Positions 35,289-44,630 of a DNA stretch of 64,000 nt are shown piece after piece; the stretch's first letter is position 1, and each line of letters begins with the position of its first letter. The DNA lies in the NCBI RefSeq assembly GCF_014696315.1, contig NZ_JACJPX010000016.1, positions 1-64,000 of the forward strand. The letters are read 5' to 3'. Both the position numbers and the translations under genes were made by a program. The notes beneath the pieces were generated by a model. That model was given only the letters and a program-made list of their open reading frames with translations. It was not told the origin of the DNA and made no database searches. This stretch comes from Calothrix membranacea FACHB-236 (GTDB taxonomy: Bacteria; Cyanobacteriota; Cyanobacteriia; Cyanobacteriales; Nostocaceae).

Positions 35289-35969
35289 ATGAAAGCTGTA
35301 ATTCTGTTATCGGGAGGATTAGACTCTTCCACAATTCTCTACCAAGCCAAAGCGGATGGTTATGAGTGTCACGCCCTTTCCTTTGATTATCGGCAGCGAC
35401 ATCAGCGAGAGTTACATTCAGCCATGTTAGTGGCGCAAAAAGCTGGGGCGGCTAAACATCAGGTGGTGAATTTTGACCTACGGCAATGGGGTGGTTCGGC
35501 ACTGACAGATGATGGTATCGATTTACCGGAAGAACGTTCCTTGGATGAAATGTCACAAAGTATTCCTGTCACCTATGTACCAGCCCGGAATACCATATTT
35601 TTAAGTTTTGCTCTCGCCTACGCAGAAGCGATCGCCGCTGAACGTGTTTACATTGGTGTGAATGCCTTAGATTATTCTGGTTATCCTGATTGTCGCCCTG
35701 ATTATATCCAAGCGATGCAGGAAGTTTTTCGGCTGGGAACTAAGCAAGGAAGAGAAGGAGAACCGATTACTATCGCGGCTCCCCTAATTAACTTAAAAAA
35801 AACCGAAATTATCCAGTTGGGTAATCAACTAGGCGTTCCTTGGGAACTTACTTGGTCTTGTTACGCTGGTGCGGATGTCGCCTGCGGAGTATGCGATTCT
35901 TGCCGCCTCAGGCTAGCAGCTTTTGCTGAATTAGGCTTGCAAGACCCAGTTCCTTATGCTCAGGGATGA
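35289..35969 (+). CDS. queC: 7-cyano-7-deazaguanine synthase QueC
   Basis: 226 residues from ATG 35289, the usual family length with MKAVILLSGGLDSSTILY at the front; an in-frame ATG at 35214 would add 25 residues without family likeness. It turns 7-carboxy-7-deazaguanine into preQ0 with ATP and ammonia, in queuosine synthesis. Visible are the PP-loop SGGLDSS, the YVPARNTIFLSFA and GVNALDYSGYPDCRP segments, and the zinc-binding Cys set CYAGADVACGVCDSC. Cytosolic. Neither Shine-Dalgarno choice is good, so the start is open. Confidence 0.92.
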   Translation: MKAVILLSGGLDSSTILYQAKADGYECHALSFDYRQRHQRELHSAMLVAQKAGAAKHQVVNFDLRQWGGSALTDDGIDLPEERSLDEMSQSIPVTYVPARNTIFLSFALAYAEAIAAERVYIGVNALDYSGYPDCRPDYIQAMQEVFRLGTKQGREGEPITIAAPLINLKKTEIIQLGNQLGVPWELTWSCYAGADVACGVCDSCRLRLAAFAELGLQDPVPYAQG

Positions 35970-36030
35970 GAGGATTGGGGACTGGGAAGTGGGGACAAGG
36001 GGACAAGGGGAAATTATCAACATTAAATCC

Positions 36031-36063
36031 CAATTACCAATTACCAATTACCCATTACCCATT
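36031..36063. repeat. Heptamer tandem repeats (AATTACC / TTACCCA)
   Basis: Two AATTACC-type and two TTACCCA-type units between queC and the convergent CNNM-type gene. Confidence 0.85.
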
Positions 36064-37442
36064 CACCTATCCTCTTGCAAGCGCCGGATTTGGACTTGGT
36101 GTAAGCGGGGGCCAATGACGGAAACTATCGTAAATTCGAGATTCTCAAATAAGAAGGTTTCTCCTTTGGCGGGAATTTTTTGGAGATGGTAGAGCAAAAA
36201 GCCTCCTAGTGTTTGATATTCCTTAGTTAAAGGCAAATTCAAATCTAAAACTTGGTTAAGGTCTTCCAAGTTGATTTGTGCTTGTACTAGAAATGTCTGC
36301 TCATTTAACATTTGAATGAGCAAATCTTCAGCGCTATCAAGTACGCCTGTACTACCAATAATTTCCGCTACTACATCTTGTAGGGTTACTAATCCCACAA
36401 TACCGCCAAATTCATTCACTACCATAACCATAGCTGGCTTTTCCTGCCTCATCATGGGTAATAGTTCACTTAATGGGGTATGTTCTGGGACAAAGCGTGC
36501 TGGACGTATCCACGGTTGGATGGGTGATTCTAAAGTCAATTTTCCCACCGCCAAAGGTTGTGCTAAATCTTTAAAGTAAATAATGCCGCGAATGTCGTCT
36601 AAAGATTCGCCCATGATGGGATAGCGAGAGTGACCAGTAGAAGCCATTTCCTTAAGTAATCTTTGAAGGGTAGCGTCTCTGGACAAGGCTACAATGCTGG
36701 TACGCGGAATCATTACCTCTTGCGCCATCACATCCCCAAATTCAAAGACGTTATTGAGCAGTTCGCGTTCTGAATTTTGTAAACCAGTTGATTCCCGTTC
36801 TGTAGAGATAATCAGCTGTAATTCCTCTGGAGTAACAGGTGGTCTCCAGCCTTGACCAGTGTATTCAATCCCAAAGAGTCTTAACAGCCAACGGTTTGAT
36901 TGGTTGAGAATCCAAATGAAGGGACTGAAAAAACGCACGATCGCTTTGACTGAAGGCCCCAAAAATCTTGATAGCTGTTCTGAGTACAGCATCGCTACCG
37001 ATTTGGGGCAAAGTTCTCCTAAAACGATTTGCAGATAGGCTATTAAAAAAAATGTGATGGGGATAGATAAAGAATGAGCCATTAACAAACTCATTCGTTC
37101 AGGTAAAGGCCAGGATTTGAGCCATGTATCCACCAAAACAACAATTGAGCTTTCGCCGATCCATCCCAGCGCCAAACTAGAAAGAGTAATACCTAACTGG
37201 GTGGTAGATAGCAGTCGGTCAATACTACGTTGCAACATTTCCACAGCGATCGCAGGAATGTCACCAGCTTGGACTAACTGATGGATACGCGATCGCCGCA
37301 CTGTCACCATTGAAAATTCAGCTGTGACAAAAAAAGCATTGATGGCAATCAGTAGCAGCACTGATAACAATCGCAGCCCCACATCTGTCCAAATTAAGCT
37401 AGGAAAACCACTCACTGCTAAAGCTCGTGTACAACTACGCAC
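36063..37442 (-). CDS. CNNM/CorC-type (hemolysin C family) membrane protein
   Basis: 459 residues. A DUF21 membrane domain with about four segments (LLSVLLLIAINAFFVTAEFSMV, QLGITLSSLALGWIG, ITFFLIAYLQIVLGELCPKS) is followed by a CBS pair (about 210-340, starting MAQEVMIPRTSIVALSRDATL) and a C-terminal CorC_HlyC domain ending in VSVIGPRLHQVQIR. The ELCPKS motif is the conserved DUF21 signature. Family members affect magnesium export; the old name hemolysin is misleading. The start ATG at 37442 may be long by up to 20 residues. Confidence 0.88.
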   Translation of the reverse strand: MRSCTRALAVSGFPSLIWTDVGLRLLSVLLLIAINAFFVTAEFSMVTVRRSRIHQLVQAGDIPAIAVEMLQRSIDRLLSTTQLGITLSSLALGWIGESSIVVLVDTWLKSWPLPERMSLLMAHSLSIPITFFLIAYLQIVLGELCPKSVAMLYSEQLSRFLGPSVKAIVRFFSPFIWILNQSNRWLLRLFGIEYTGQGWRPPVTPEELQLIISTERESTGLQNSERELLNNVFEFGDVMAQEVMIPRTSIVALSRDATLQRLLKEMASTGHSRYPIMGESLDDIRGIIYFKDLAQPLAVGKLTLESPIQPWIRPARFVPEHTPLSELLPMMRQEKPAMVMVVNEFGGIVGLVTLQDVVAEIIGSTGVLDSAEDLLIQMLNEQTFLVQAQINLEDLNQVLDLNLPLTKEYQTLGGFLLYHLQKIPAKGETFLFENLEFTIVSVIGPRLHQVQIRRLQEDR

Positions 37443-37521
37443 CCACTCTTAAATTGAGAATTTGAGATTCGGGAATTGGGGATAGTGGTTGCGATTTTCG
37501 CCATCCCTGGTGCCCAACTAC

Positions 37522-37560
37522 CCCAGTTACACCTACAGAAGTCTGTTTAACTGGGTTTTT
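37522..37560 (+). terminator. Rho-independent terminator-like hairpin on the plus strand without a known gene
   Basis: CCCAGTTA (37522-37529) pairs with TAACTGGG (37548-37555), followed at once by TTTTT. The plus-strand gene nearest upstream is queC, 1.5 kb away and blocked by an opposing gene. It could end a short RNA starting in 37443-37520. Confidence 0.5.
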
Positions 37561-37722
37561 ATGAAAGCAAATTTGCTTAGTTAGCTTTCGCAGTTCTGTT
37601 GTCTAACAACTTGTCACACTCTACTGCGATTTCTCCTTGACAGAGCAAACTTTTCTTAACAACTCACTGGATTTTTCCTCGCCAATTCCAACCTCAAATT
37701 CCCTATATCAAAATTGTCTCGC

Positions 37723-38424
37723 CTATTTTGCTACAGGGATATCTAACACTTCTAGCTTTAATTGTTGAGCAGGGTAATCTGTTAACGCCAGTGAAACCTT
37801 TTTGACATCATCAAGTAGAGCAGTAGGAATACTCACTGTGCCTGAAAAGGCAGGGCCATTTGCTGGTAATTCTGCTGGTAAACCCTCTGTACTAGCACTG
37901 AGAGTTCGACCTTTGTCATCGGTAACATCTAAAAAACTATACAAAAAGCGCACAGAATCAGCGCCTTTATTCTGCATCTTCACCTTCAGTAGTAGATCTC
38001 CACCTGAATAGCGAGCAGATTGAACAGAGAGAGTTACGCCTTTGTTTTCAGCATTAATGGGAAACCCTTGCTGGAGTTTTTCTTCAGCTACTTCCTGAGG
38101 TTTTTCTTCTGGCTTCTGCTTACTATTATTGGTCTCCTCATCATCTTCCTCTAATTTTTCAGATTTAGCAGCTTTGGTCTTACCCTCAATTCTGGCTTTA
38201 ACAATTTTTAGTATCTCTTCTTCTCTTAATAACGCTAAGGTTCCTTGTTGCGAGTTAGAGGACTTAGCACTGGTAAATTTGGTTGTAGGACGACCATCTG
38301 GTGTTGTTACCCCTTTAAGTGCTGAACTCCCTAGAGTAAACCCCCAAAACGCGCTTACAGAACCTGCCCCTAACATCAGGGTTAACAAAATTAACGTTAG
38401 AAGTACAGTGGAATTTAGTTTCAT
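37723..38424 (-). CDS. Exported or anchored protein with acidic linker and beta-domain
   Basis: 233 residues. An N-terminal signal or anchor (STVLLTLILLTLMLGAGSVSA) is followed by a charged low-complexity segment (KSEKLEEDDEETNNSKQKPEEK, about 85-115) and a C-terminal domain of about 100 residues with strands like GVTLSVQSARYSGGDLLLKVKMQNKG and FLYSFLDVTDDKGR. The latter resembles immunoglobulin-like DUF4352-type domains of cell-surface proteins. No operon partner is near. Function unknown. Confidence 0.7.
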   Translation of the reverse strand: MKLNSTVLLTLILLTLMLGAGSVSAFWGFTLGSSALKGVTTPDGRPTTKFTSAKSSNSQQGTLALLREEEILKIVKARIEGKTKAAKSEKLEEDDEETNNSKQKPEEKPQEVAEEKLQQGFPINAENKGVTLSVQSARYSGGDLLLKVKMQNKGADSVRFLYSFLDVTDDKGRTLSASTEGLPAELPANGPAFSGTVSIPTALLDDVKKVSLALTDYPAQQLKLEVLDIPVAK

Positions 38425-38756
38425 CGCTGACAGGCTATTGCAGAATAATTCTCTTTTATTTAAACCGATTGAAGCTGTTGACTAAAGAAATCTCAAGTTT
38501 AAAGGATTTTTGATCAAGTAAGGACTCAGTATCGCCCACAAGTCGTTTTACCCCTTGCCTTGATGATTAAAGTAATCTCATACTTTATACTTCATACTTC
38601 AGCCTTCCGTTGACCTCAATCCTTAAAAGAACTTAATCAATATTAGTCTGCACTATTCCATAATCAAAATTATGTAGCAAAAAAATCTGCTAAACTCTGC
38701 TAAACTATTTTCGAGGGTATACGAGCTACCAAAATCACGCTACAATTAAAAATCGA
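38425..38756. other. Intergenic region upstream of the tRNA gene
   Basis: 332 bases. TACAAT (38741-38746) just before the tRNA could be its -10 element. Nothing else is recognised. Confidence 0.45.
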
Positions 38757-38829
38757 CCAGGGTTGGCCGAGCGGTTGAGGCAGCGAACTCATAATTCGCC
38801 CAAGGCAGGTTCAACTCCTGCACCCTGGA
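38757..38829 (+). tRNA. tRNA with CAU anticodon, probably tRNA-Ile2
   Basis: A complete 73-base cloverleaf without CCA. Acceptor CCAGGGT/ACCCTGG, D stem GCC/GGC, anticodon stem GCGAA/TTCGC with loop CTCATAA (anticodon CAT at 38790-38792), T arm GCAGG-TTCAACT-CCTGC, discriminator A. The initiator is excluded: the first pair is C-G, and the anticodon stem lacks three G-C pairs. The AACTCATAATT core and the GGTT-A-GC D-arm strongly resemble chloroplast trnI-CAU, so it is probably the lysidine-modified isoleucine tRNA that reads AUA, rather than elongator Met. Confidence 0.93.
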
Positions 38830-38973
38830 TTTAATTAAGACTAAGTTGTGAGTGCTAAGCTACTAAGGGACTAGAGGCTAGGGACTAAGGACTAGGAGCT
38901 AGAAAAACTACCATAATCTCATAGCTAAGTTTTAACTAACTACTAACTACTTATCACTCAGCACTCACCATTC

Positions 38974-39402
38974 TTACCTTGTTGAAGTCTCGAAACGAAA
39001 CTCAGTCCCTACTTTGAGCTGCTCAGCATTTGCACGAGGAGACAACAGTAGTGATGTACCGTATGGGTTGGGTAAATCTGGGGTACGCAGGTAAGGGTCG
39101 TTGGTGGCTTGTTGGTTTAACATATCTCGATAAACACTATTGATCAATTCACCATCACGGGCAATTTCATTTTCTGGAAAAGAATTACCAAAGGAGCCAG
39201 CACCGACAAGGGAGTCTACTTGACGTTGTAAGCTACGATTTTGATAGAAATTAGGATCATGGCGGAAATAAGCTCGCTCCAGTGCCTCACTTGGCGTTTC
39301 ATAATTAGGTGTTGCTGTTTGAGCACTAGCCACAGAGGGAACAGCAATACTAGTAGCTAACAGTAGTAAAAAAACACTTGGGGTCTGAAATTTTATACCC
39401 AT
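38974..39402 (-). CDS. Secreted hypothetical protein
   Basis: 142 residues with a clear Sec signal peptide (VFLLLLATSIAVPSVASA, cut probably before QTATPN). The mature part of about 115 residues is polar, with segments ALERAYFRHDPNFYQNRSLQRQ and NSVYRDMLNQQATNDPYLRTPDLPN, and no cysteines, so it is likely periplasmic. No family is recognised. It is divergent from pyrE. Confidence 0.7.
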   Translation of the reverse strand: MGIKFQTPSVFLLLLATSIAVPSVASAQTATPNYETPSEALERAYFRHDPNFYQNRSLQRQVDSLVGAGSFGNSFPENEIARDGELINSVYRDMLNQQATNDPYLRTPDLPNPYGTSLLLSPRANAEQLKVGTEFRFETSTR

Positions 39403-39503
39403 ATTCCCTACTCCTCAATTTTTGCGCGAATCTTAATTTATGCTTAAATTCAGAACTCTGATGAGTTCAACCTTTGGTGTAGCACAATTTATAACGTCTT
39501 GTA

Positions 39504-40124
39504 ATGACTTATTCTACTGAAACCGCTAACCCATCTAATATTTGGGCAGCTACTGCTGATTTGACCACCCTGCGCCACAATTTACTAGATTTATTTTGTC
39601 AACTTGCTTATCAAGAGGGTGATTTTGTGCTTTCTTCTGGGTTACGTAGTTCTTATTACGTTAACAAGACGCAGGTAACACTACATCCCCAAGGCGCTTT
39701 ATCTGTAGGACGTTTACTGTTTCCTTTATTACCTGTAGATACCCAAGCTGTAGCTGGTTTAACCTTGGGTGCTGACCCCATCGTGACCGCAGTCAGTGTT
39801 GTTTCTGTCTATGAAAACCGACCAATTCCAGCGCTGATTATACGTAAAGAAGCCAAAGGTTATGGAACACGGGCTTATATTGAAGGGCCCAGTTTGCCAG
39901 AAGGCGCAAAAGTTGTAGTTTTAGAAGATGTTGTCACGACTGGACAATCTGCCCTCAAAGCAGTTGACCGTCTCAAAGAGGCAGGTTATACCGTTGACCA
40001 AGTAATTGCACTAGTAGACCGACTGCAGGGAGGCGCTGAGTTATATCAGTCAGCCGGATTAAAGTTTGAAGCGTTGTTCTCGATTGAGGAGATTCAAAAG
40101 CGGTATCGGGAATTAGGAAATTAG
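39504..40124 (+). CDS. pyrE: Orotate phosphoribosyltransferase
   Basis: 206 residues. It joins orotate with PRPP to form OMP in pyrimidine synthesis. The PRPP loop is VVVLEDVVTTGQSALKAV; further signatures are FVLSSGLRSSYYVNKTQVTLHP and the flexible loop with IRKEAKGYGTRAYIEG. Cytosolic dimer in the family. The N-terminal 30 residues before the core are normal for cyanobacterial forms. Alone, no operon. Confidence 0.95.
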   Translation: MTYSTETANPSNIWAATADLTTLRHNLLDLFCQLAYQEGDFVLSSGLRSSYYVNKTQVTLHPQGALSVGRLLFPLLPVDTQAVAGLTLGADPIVTAVSVVSVYENRPIPALIIRKEAKGYGTRAYIEGPSLPEGAKVVVLEDVVTTGQSALKAVDRLKEAGYTVDQVIALVDRLQGGAELYQSAGLKFEALFSIEEIQKRYRELGN

Positions 40125-40395
40125 TAAGGTAATCAAGAATGCGATCGCAAAATTGCTTTGTTGGTAATTAGCTGATAAAAAGTGCGATCGCATTCTTTAA
40201 TATGCAATCACTAGTAGTATGAATTTCTGGAAAATAATGCAGTTTGGTAATTAAGAGTCTACTCTTCGAGAATTACGTAGAACCCATGTCTTAATATATT
40301 ATCTTATTTAGGTTTAGTGAGTATTGATACAAATTAGCTTTACTGATTTATAGATTAGCGATTAAATGTAAAACTGCTCTTAAAGGTTTGATTGC

Positions 40396-40683
40396 ATGGG
40401 TGATGAGGGTGACATTAAACGTCAGCGTGAAGCTGTATTTCAGCCAGAATTTATAGAAGACTTAGAATACTGGGTTAACAAAGACCGGAAAATGGCGCTG
40501 CGTATACTTAAAATAGTCAAAGAAATTTTACGAGATCCTTTTGAAGGCATTGGTAAGCCTGAACCGTTAAAATATGAGTATTCTGGATGTTGGTCGCGTC
40601 GTATCAATCAAGAACATCGGCTTGTTTACCTAGTTAGCAATGACAGAATTGATTTCCTCAAAGCTCGATATCATTACGAATAA
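40396..40683 (+). CDS. YoeB/Txe-family mRNA-interferase toxin
   Basis: 95 residues. Similar along its length to E. coli YoeB, including the block DPFEGIGKPEPLKYEYSGCWSRRINQEHRLVYLV and the C-terminal RYHYE. The residues that correspond to the catalytic Glu (KPEPLK), Arg (SRRI) and His (RYHY) are all present, so it is probably active. It would cleave mRNA in the ribosomal A site when free of antitoxin. It lies upstream of the antitoxin gene, the reverse of the usual order. The start ATG is at 40396; a shorter start is not evident. Confidence 0.88.
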   Translation: MGDEGDIKRQREAVFQPEFIEDLEYWVNKDRKMALRILKIVKEILRDPFEGIGKPEPLKYEYSGCWSRRINQEHRLVYLVSNDRIDFLKARYHYE

Positions 40684-40732
40684 GTATGTAGCTTTAAAAA
40701 GCTAAAAAAATCGTCAAAATCGGTAAATTATT

Positions 40733-41047
40733 ATGTCAATTAAAATAACATCAGAAGAAGCCGCTCAAAATTTAGATAGCATTTGTAATCAAATTATTGA
40801 GACTAATGAAGTAGTCAGAATTAGCCGACCTGATGGTAAAAACGTTGTATTAATTGCTGAAACCGAACTAGAAAGCCTACTGGAAACACTTTATTTACTT
40901 CGTTTTCCAGCAAATTCTACTCGTTTATTTACTGCTTTACAACGTGCAAAAGAAAAAATTGTTGAGCCTCAATCTGTTAGTGAATTATACCAAAAGTTAG
41001 GGATACAGGAAGACGATCAAAGTAGTGATATTAACTTAGCTAGTTAG
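40733..41047 (+). CDS. Phd/YefM-family antitoxin
   Basis: 104 residues. The N-terminal 65 residues show the Phd/YefM fold: ITSEEAAQNLDSICNQIIETNEVVRISRPDGKNVVLIAETELESLLETLYLL. The C-terminal part (LRFPANSTRLFTALQRAKE) is the toxin-wrapping tail typical of YefM partners. It should bind operator DNA and neutralise the YoeB-like toxin 49 bases upstream. The tail after residue 75 is longer than in short YefM forms. Confidence 0.85.
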   Translation: MSIKITSEEAAQNLDSICNQIIETNEVVRISRPDGKNVVLIAETELESLLETLYLLRFPANSTRLFTALQRAKEKIVEPQSVSELYQKLGIQEDDQSSDINLAS

Positions 41048-41239
41048 CGAAAAATTTTATCACCTAGATATATTAGTGTATATAAAAGTTCTGAAATACT
41101 TGCCTAGACTTAGTAGGGTGGTTTATGGACTTTATTCTTAACGCACTAATAAATGGATGGTGCATTACGCTAATTTACAAAACTATGTCTACTATCCCGC
41201 CAATTTGAATGACTCATAACCTTTCACTTTCAGTTTTTC

Positions 41240-41308
41240 GTAGGATGGGCAATCTGAGGTAATGTCTAAAAAGCTGATTTTGAAGTTGCCCGTTATTGCC
41301 CAATCTAC
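41240..41308. repeat. Imperfect 14-bp inverted repeat around 41 bases
   Basis: GTAGGATGGGCAAT (41240-41253) and ATTGCCCAATCTAC (41295-41308) match in 12 of 14 positions. The GTAGG-GGGCAAT ends are typical of Nostoc intergenic palindromic repeats. Confidence 0.6.
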
Positions 41309-41332
41309 ATTTGTGAATAATAGTGCAAGCTA

Positions 41333-41608
41333 TTAAATACCTGTTATTAAATCATAATGTACTCCAGAATGTGTTAGCGCATTTAACAAATCTTGTCTCC
41401 TTATTGAAGTAATTTCATAAAGATGCTGATGTTGCCCAATAAGTTTATCAGGATGAGCAATCCACGTTACTGTGGTATCAGCATACCGATAAGTATCGTT
41501 ATTTTTAGACACATCATTATATAGTCTCCTGGAATTCCATTCTTCTTGTGGAAATAGTTTTTTCAATACTTTTAACAATGCTCTAGTTCTCAACCGTGCT
41601 GTAATCAT
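41333..41608 (-). CDS. Small hypothetical protein
   Basis: 91 residues, basic N-terminus (ARLRTRALLKVLKKLF), then a polar domain (YADTTVTWIAHPDKLIGQHQHLYEITSIRRQDLLNALTHSG). It is in protein-like codon use but no family is recognised. Its closeness to the toxin-antitoxin pair (285 bases) may be chance. Confidence 0.55.
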   Translation of the reverse strand: MITARLRTRALLKVLKKLFPQEEWNSRRLYNDVSKNNDTYRYADTTVTWIAHPDKLIGQHQHLYEITSIRRQDLLNALTHSGVHYDLITGI

Positions 41609-41927
41609 AAGACGATGTTTTAAATAAACATAATTTTAGTATTCCCACAAGCTTAAAAAATTATTACTATGCCACAGCATTTTTAAGTTAAGAGAACTCC
41701 ACAGATATGCGCGAATGTCAATACCTGGCAACAATGTTTTCGGTGCAAGCTTTTATAACAATTTCTACCCAACCAGCTCAGAAAAATTTATAAAAGTCTA
41801 GCTCTTAAGTTCAAAAATAGTTAATAGGATTATGTTACCCTGTGATATCAAAGCAATTTCTGAGGCCGCATTGTCGAACCTAGAAATCAGTAGGGTTGGC
41901 AACGAACGCCCACCCTACTTGAGTAAT
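41609..41927. other. Intergenic region downstream of thiC
   Basis: 319 bases. Contains the short inverted repeat AGTAGGGT/ACCCTACT (41889-41896 and 41912-41919), nine bases past the thiC stop, which might end thiC transcription. Otherwise nothing is seen. Confidence 0.5.
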
Positions 41928-43402
<1,475 letters not shown>

Positions 43403-43676
43403 AGTAGATTGTACCACCTTGCTTATAGCTGTGAGCAAGGCTGTTTACAATTCCTGAAGTGTATGGAATAGAGATTGTTATTTATGGATCACAATAGGGC
43501 ATGGGGCATTGGACACTGGGCATGGGAAAGACAGATTTTCATGCGTGCTGGTGTACACAATTCATGATAGCTGTTGCGGATGAGAGGGATGAAGAGACAA
43601 GGGTAAACACCAAACACCCAAAACCAATTACCAATTACCCATTACCCATTACCGAATGACAAATAACAAACACCAA
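43403..43676. other. Region between the thiC riboswitch and rluE with heptamer repeats
   Basis: It holds the thiC promoter (not resolved) and, at 43624-43653, AATTACC and TTACCCA heptamer repeats. GGTGTACACA near 43549 resembles part of the MITE ends at 13300, but without an inverted partner. Confidence 0.5.
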
Positions 43677-44267
43677 ATGACTTCTATATATAGATATATT
43701 CTTTTTCATAAACCTTATGGCGTTCTTAGCCAATTTACCCAAGAAACTCCCAAACACCGCACCCTCAAAGAATATATAGAAGTTCCAGATGTCTATCCAG
43801 TAGGGCGTTTGGATTGGGATAGCGAAGGGTTACTGTTGTTGACGAACAATGGACAGCTACAACATCGCTTGGCTAATCCAAAATTTGGGCATAAACGTAC
43901 TTATTGGGTACAAGTAGAACGCATTCCGGATGTTGATGCTATAAATAAATTGCAAACAGGTGTGAAGATTCAAGATTACTGCACTCGTCCTGCACAAGTG
44001 CGTCTATTATCTGAAGAACCTCCGGTGTGCGATCGCAATCCGCCTATTAGATTTCGTAAAAATGTACCTACAGCCTGGCTAGAAATGACTCTGACTGAGG
44101 GCAAAAATCGTCAGGTACGCCGGATGACAGCAGCGGTGGGATTTCCAACTTTGCGCCTTTTAAGGGTGAGTATCGCCCATTTACAATTGGACAGTTTACA
44201 ACCAGGTGAGTGGCGTGACCTCACTGACTCTGAACTTAAAATGTTACTTACTGGTTTGAGGGGTTAA
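43677..44267 (+). CDS. rluE: 23S rRNA pseudouridine synthase, RluE type
   Basis: 196 residues from ATG 43677 (family start, before [16 protein letters not shown]); an ATG at 43656 would add seven polar residues. RsuA/RluB/E/F family without the S4 domain, as in RluE, which in E. coli makes pseudouridine 2457. The catalytic Asp is in [18 protein letters not shown]; the other signature is [26 protein letters not shown]. Cytosolic. Substrate position is inferred from E. coli. Confidence 0.9.
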   Translation: MTSIYRYILFHKPYGVLSQFTQETPKHRTLKEYIEVPDVYPVGRLDWDSEGLLLLTNNGQLQHRLANPKFGHKRTYWVQVERIPDVDAINKLQTGVKIQDYCTRPAQVRLLSEEPPVCDRNPPIRFRKNVPTAWLEMTLTEGKNRQVRRMTAAVGFPTLRLLRVSIAHLQLDSLQPGEWRDLTDSELKMLLTGLRG

Positions 44268-44630
44268 GCCCTTATTGTATTGCTGAAAAAAATCATTTAT
44301 TAAGCATAACAATTAGTTAATTATTTATAAGCATTTGTGCTTATTCTCTATTCAGAGATTACTAACTCATACCTTCCGGATTTGGATACTATCATCCTGT
44401 ATATAAAAAATTACTTTTTTCATGACAGGAATATCCAAAAAAATGTATTTTGCTAAACATATTGAGCTATTTTTTTGCATTCAAAACTTAAAAATTAAAT
44501 AAGGATGATTTTTGTTACATAAGTTTTTACTTGTACCCTTTGACAAAAATCAAGCCAGAAGCAGTATAATAATCTTTTTTTATTCCTGCCCATATCCACA
44601 TCAACCCTTGGGTGCAAGTTATTCAGTCTT
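44268..44630. other. Intergenic region between rluE and the PAS histidine kinase gene
   Basis: 363 AT-rich bases. A small hairpin ATAAGCA/TGCTTAT (44327-44344) lies 60 bases after rluE. One isolated TCCGGA occurs at 44375-44380. No gene is seen. Confidence 0.45.

Noticed and set aside
43545-43560. Second copy of the MITE end (GGTGTACACA)
   Set aside because: Only about ten bases match around the palindromic TGTACA and no inverted partner or duplication is seen.
44375-44380. DIF+ promoter element TCCGGA before the PAS kinase
   Set aside because: One isolated hexamer in 64 kb of sequence is expected by chance, and no conserved downstream part is present.
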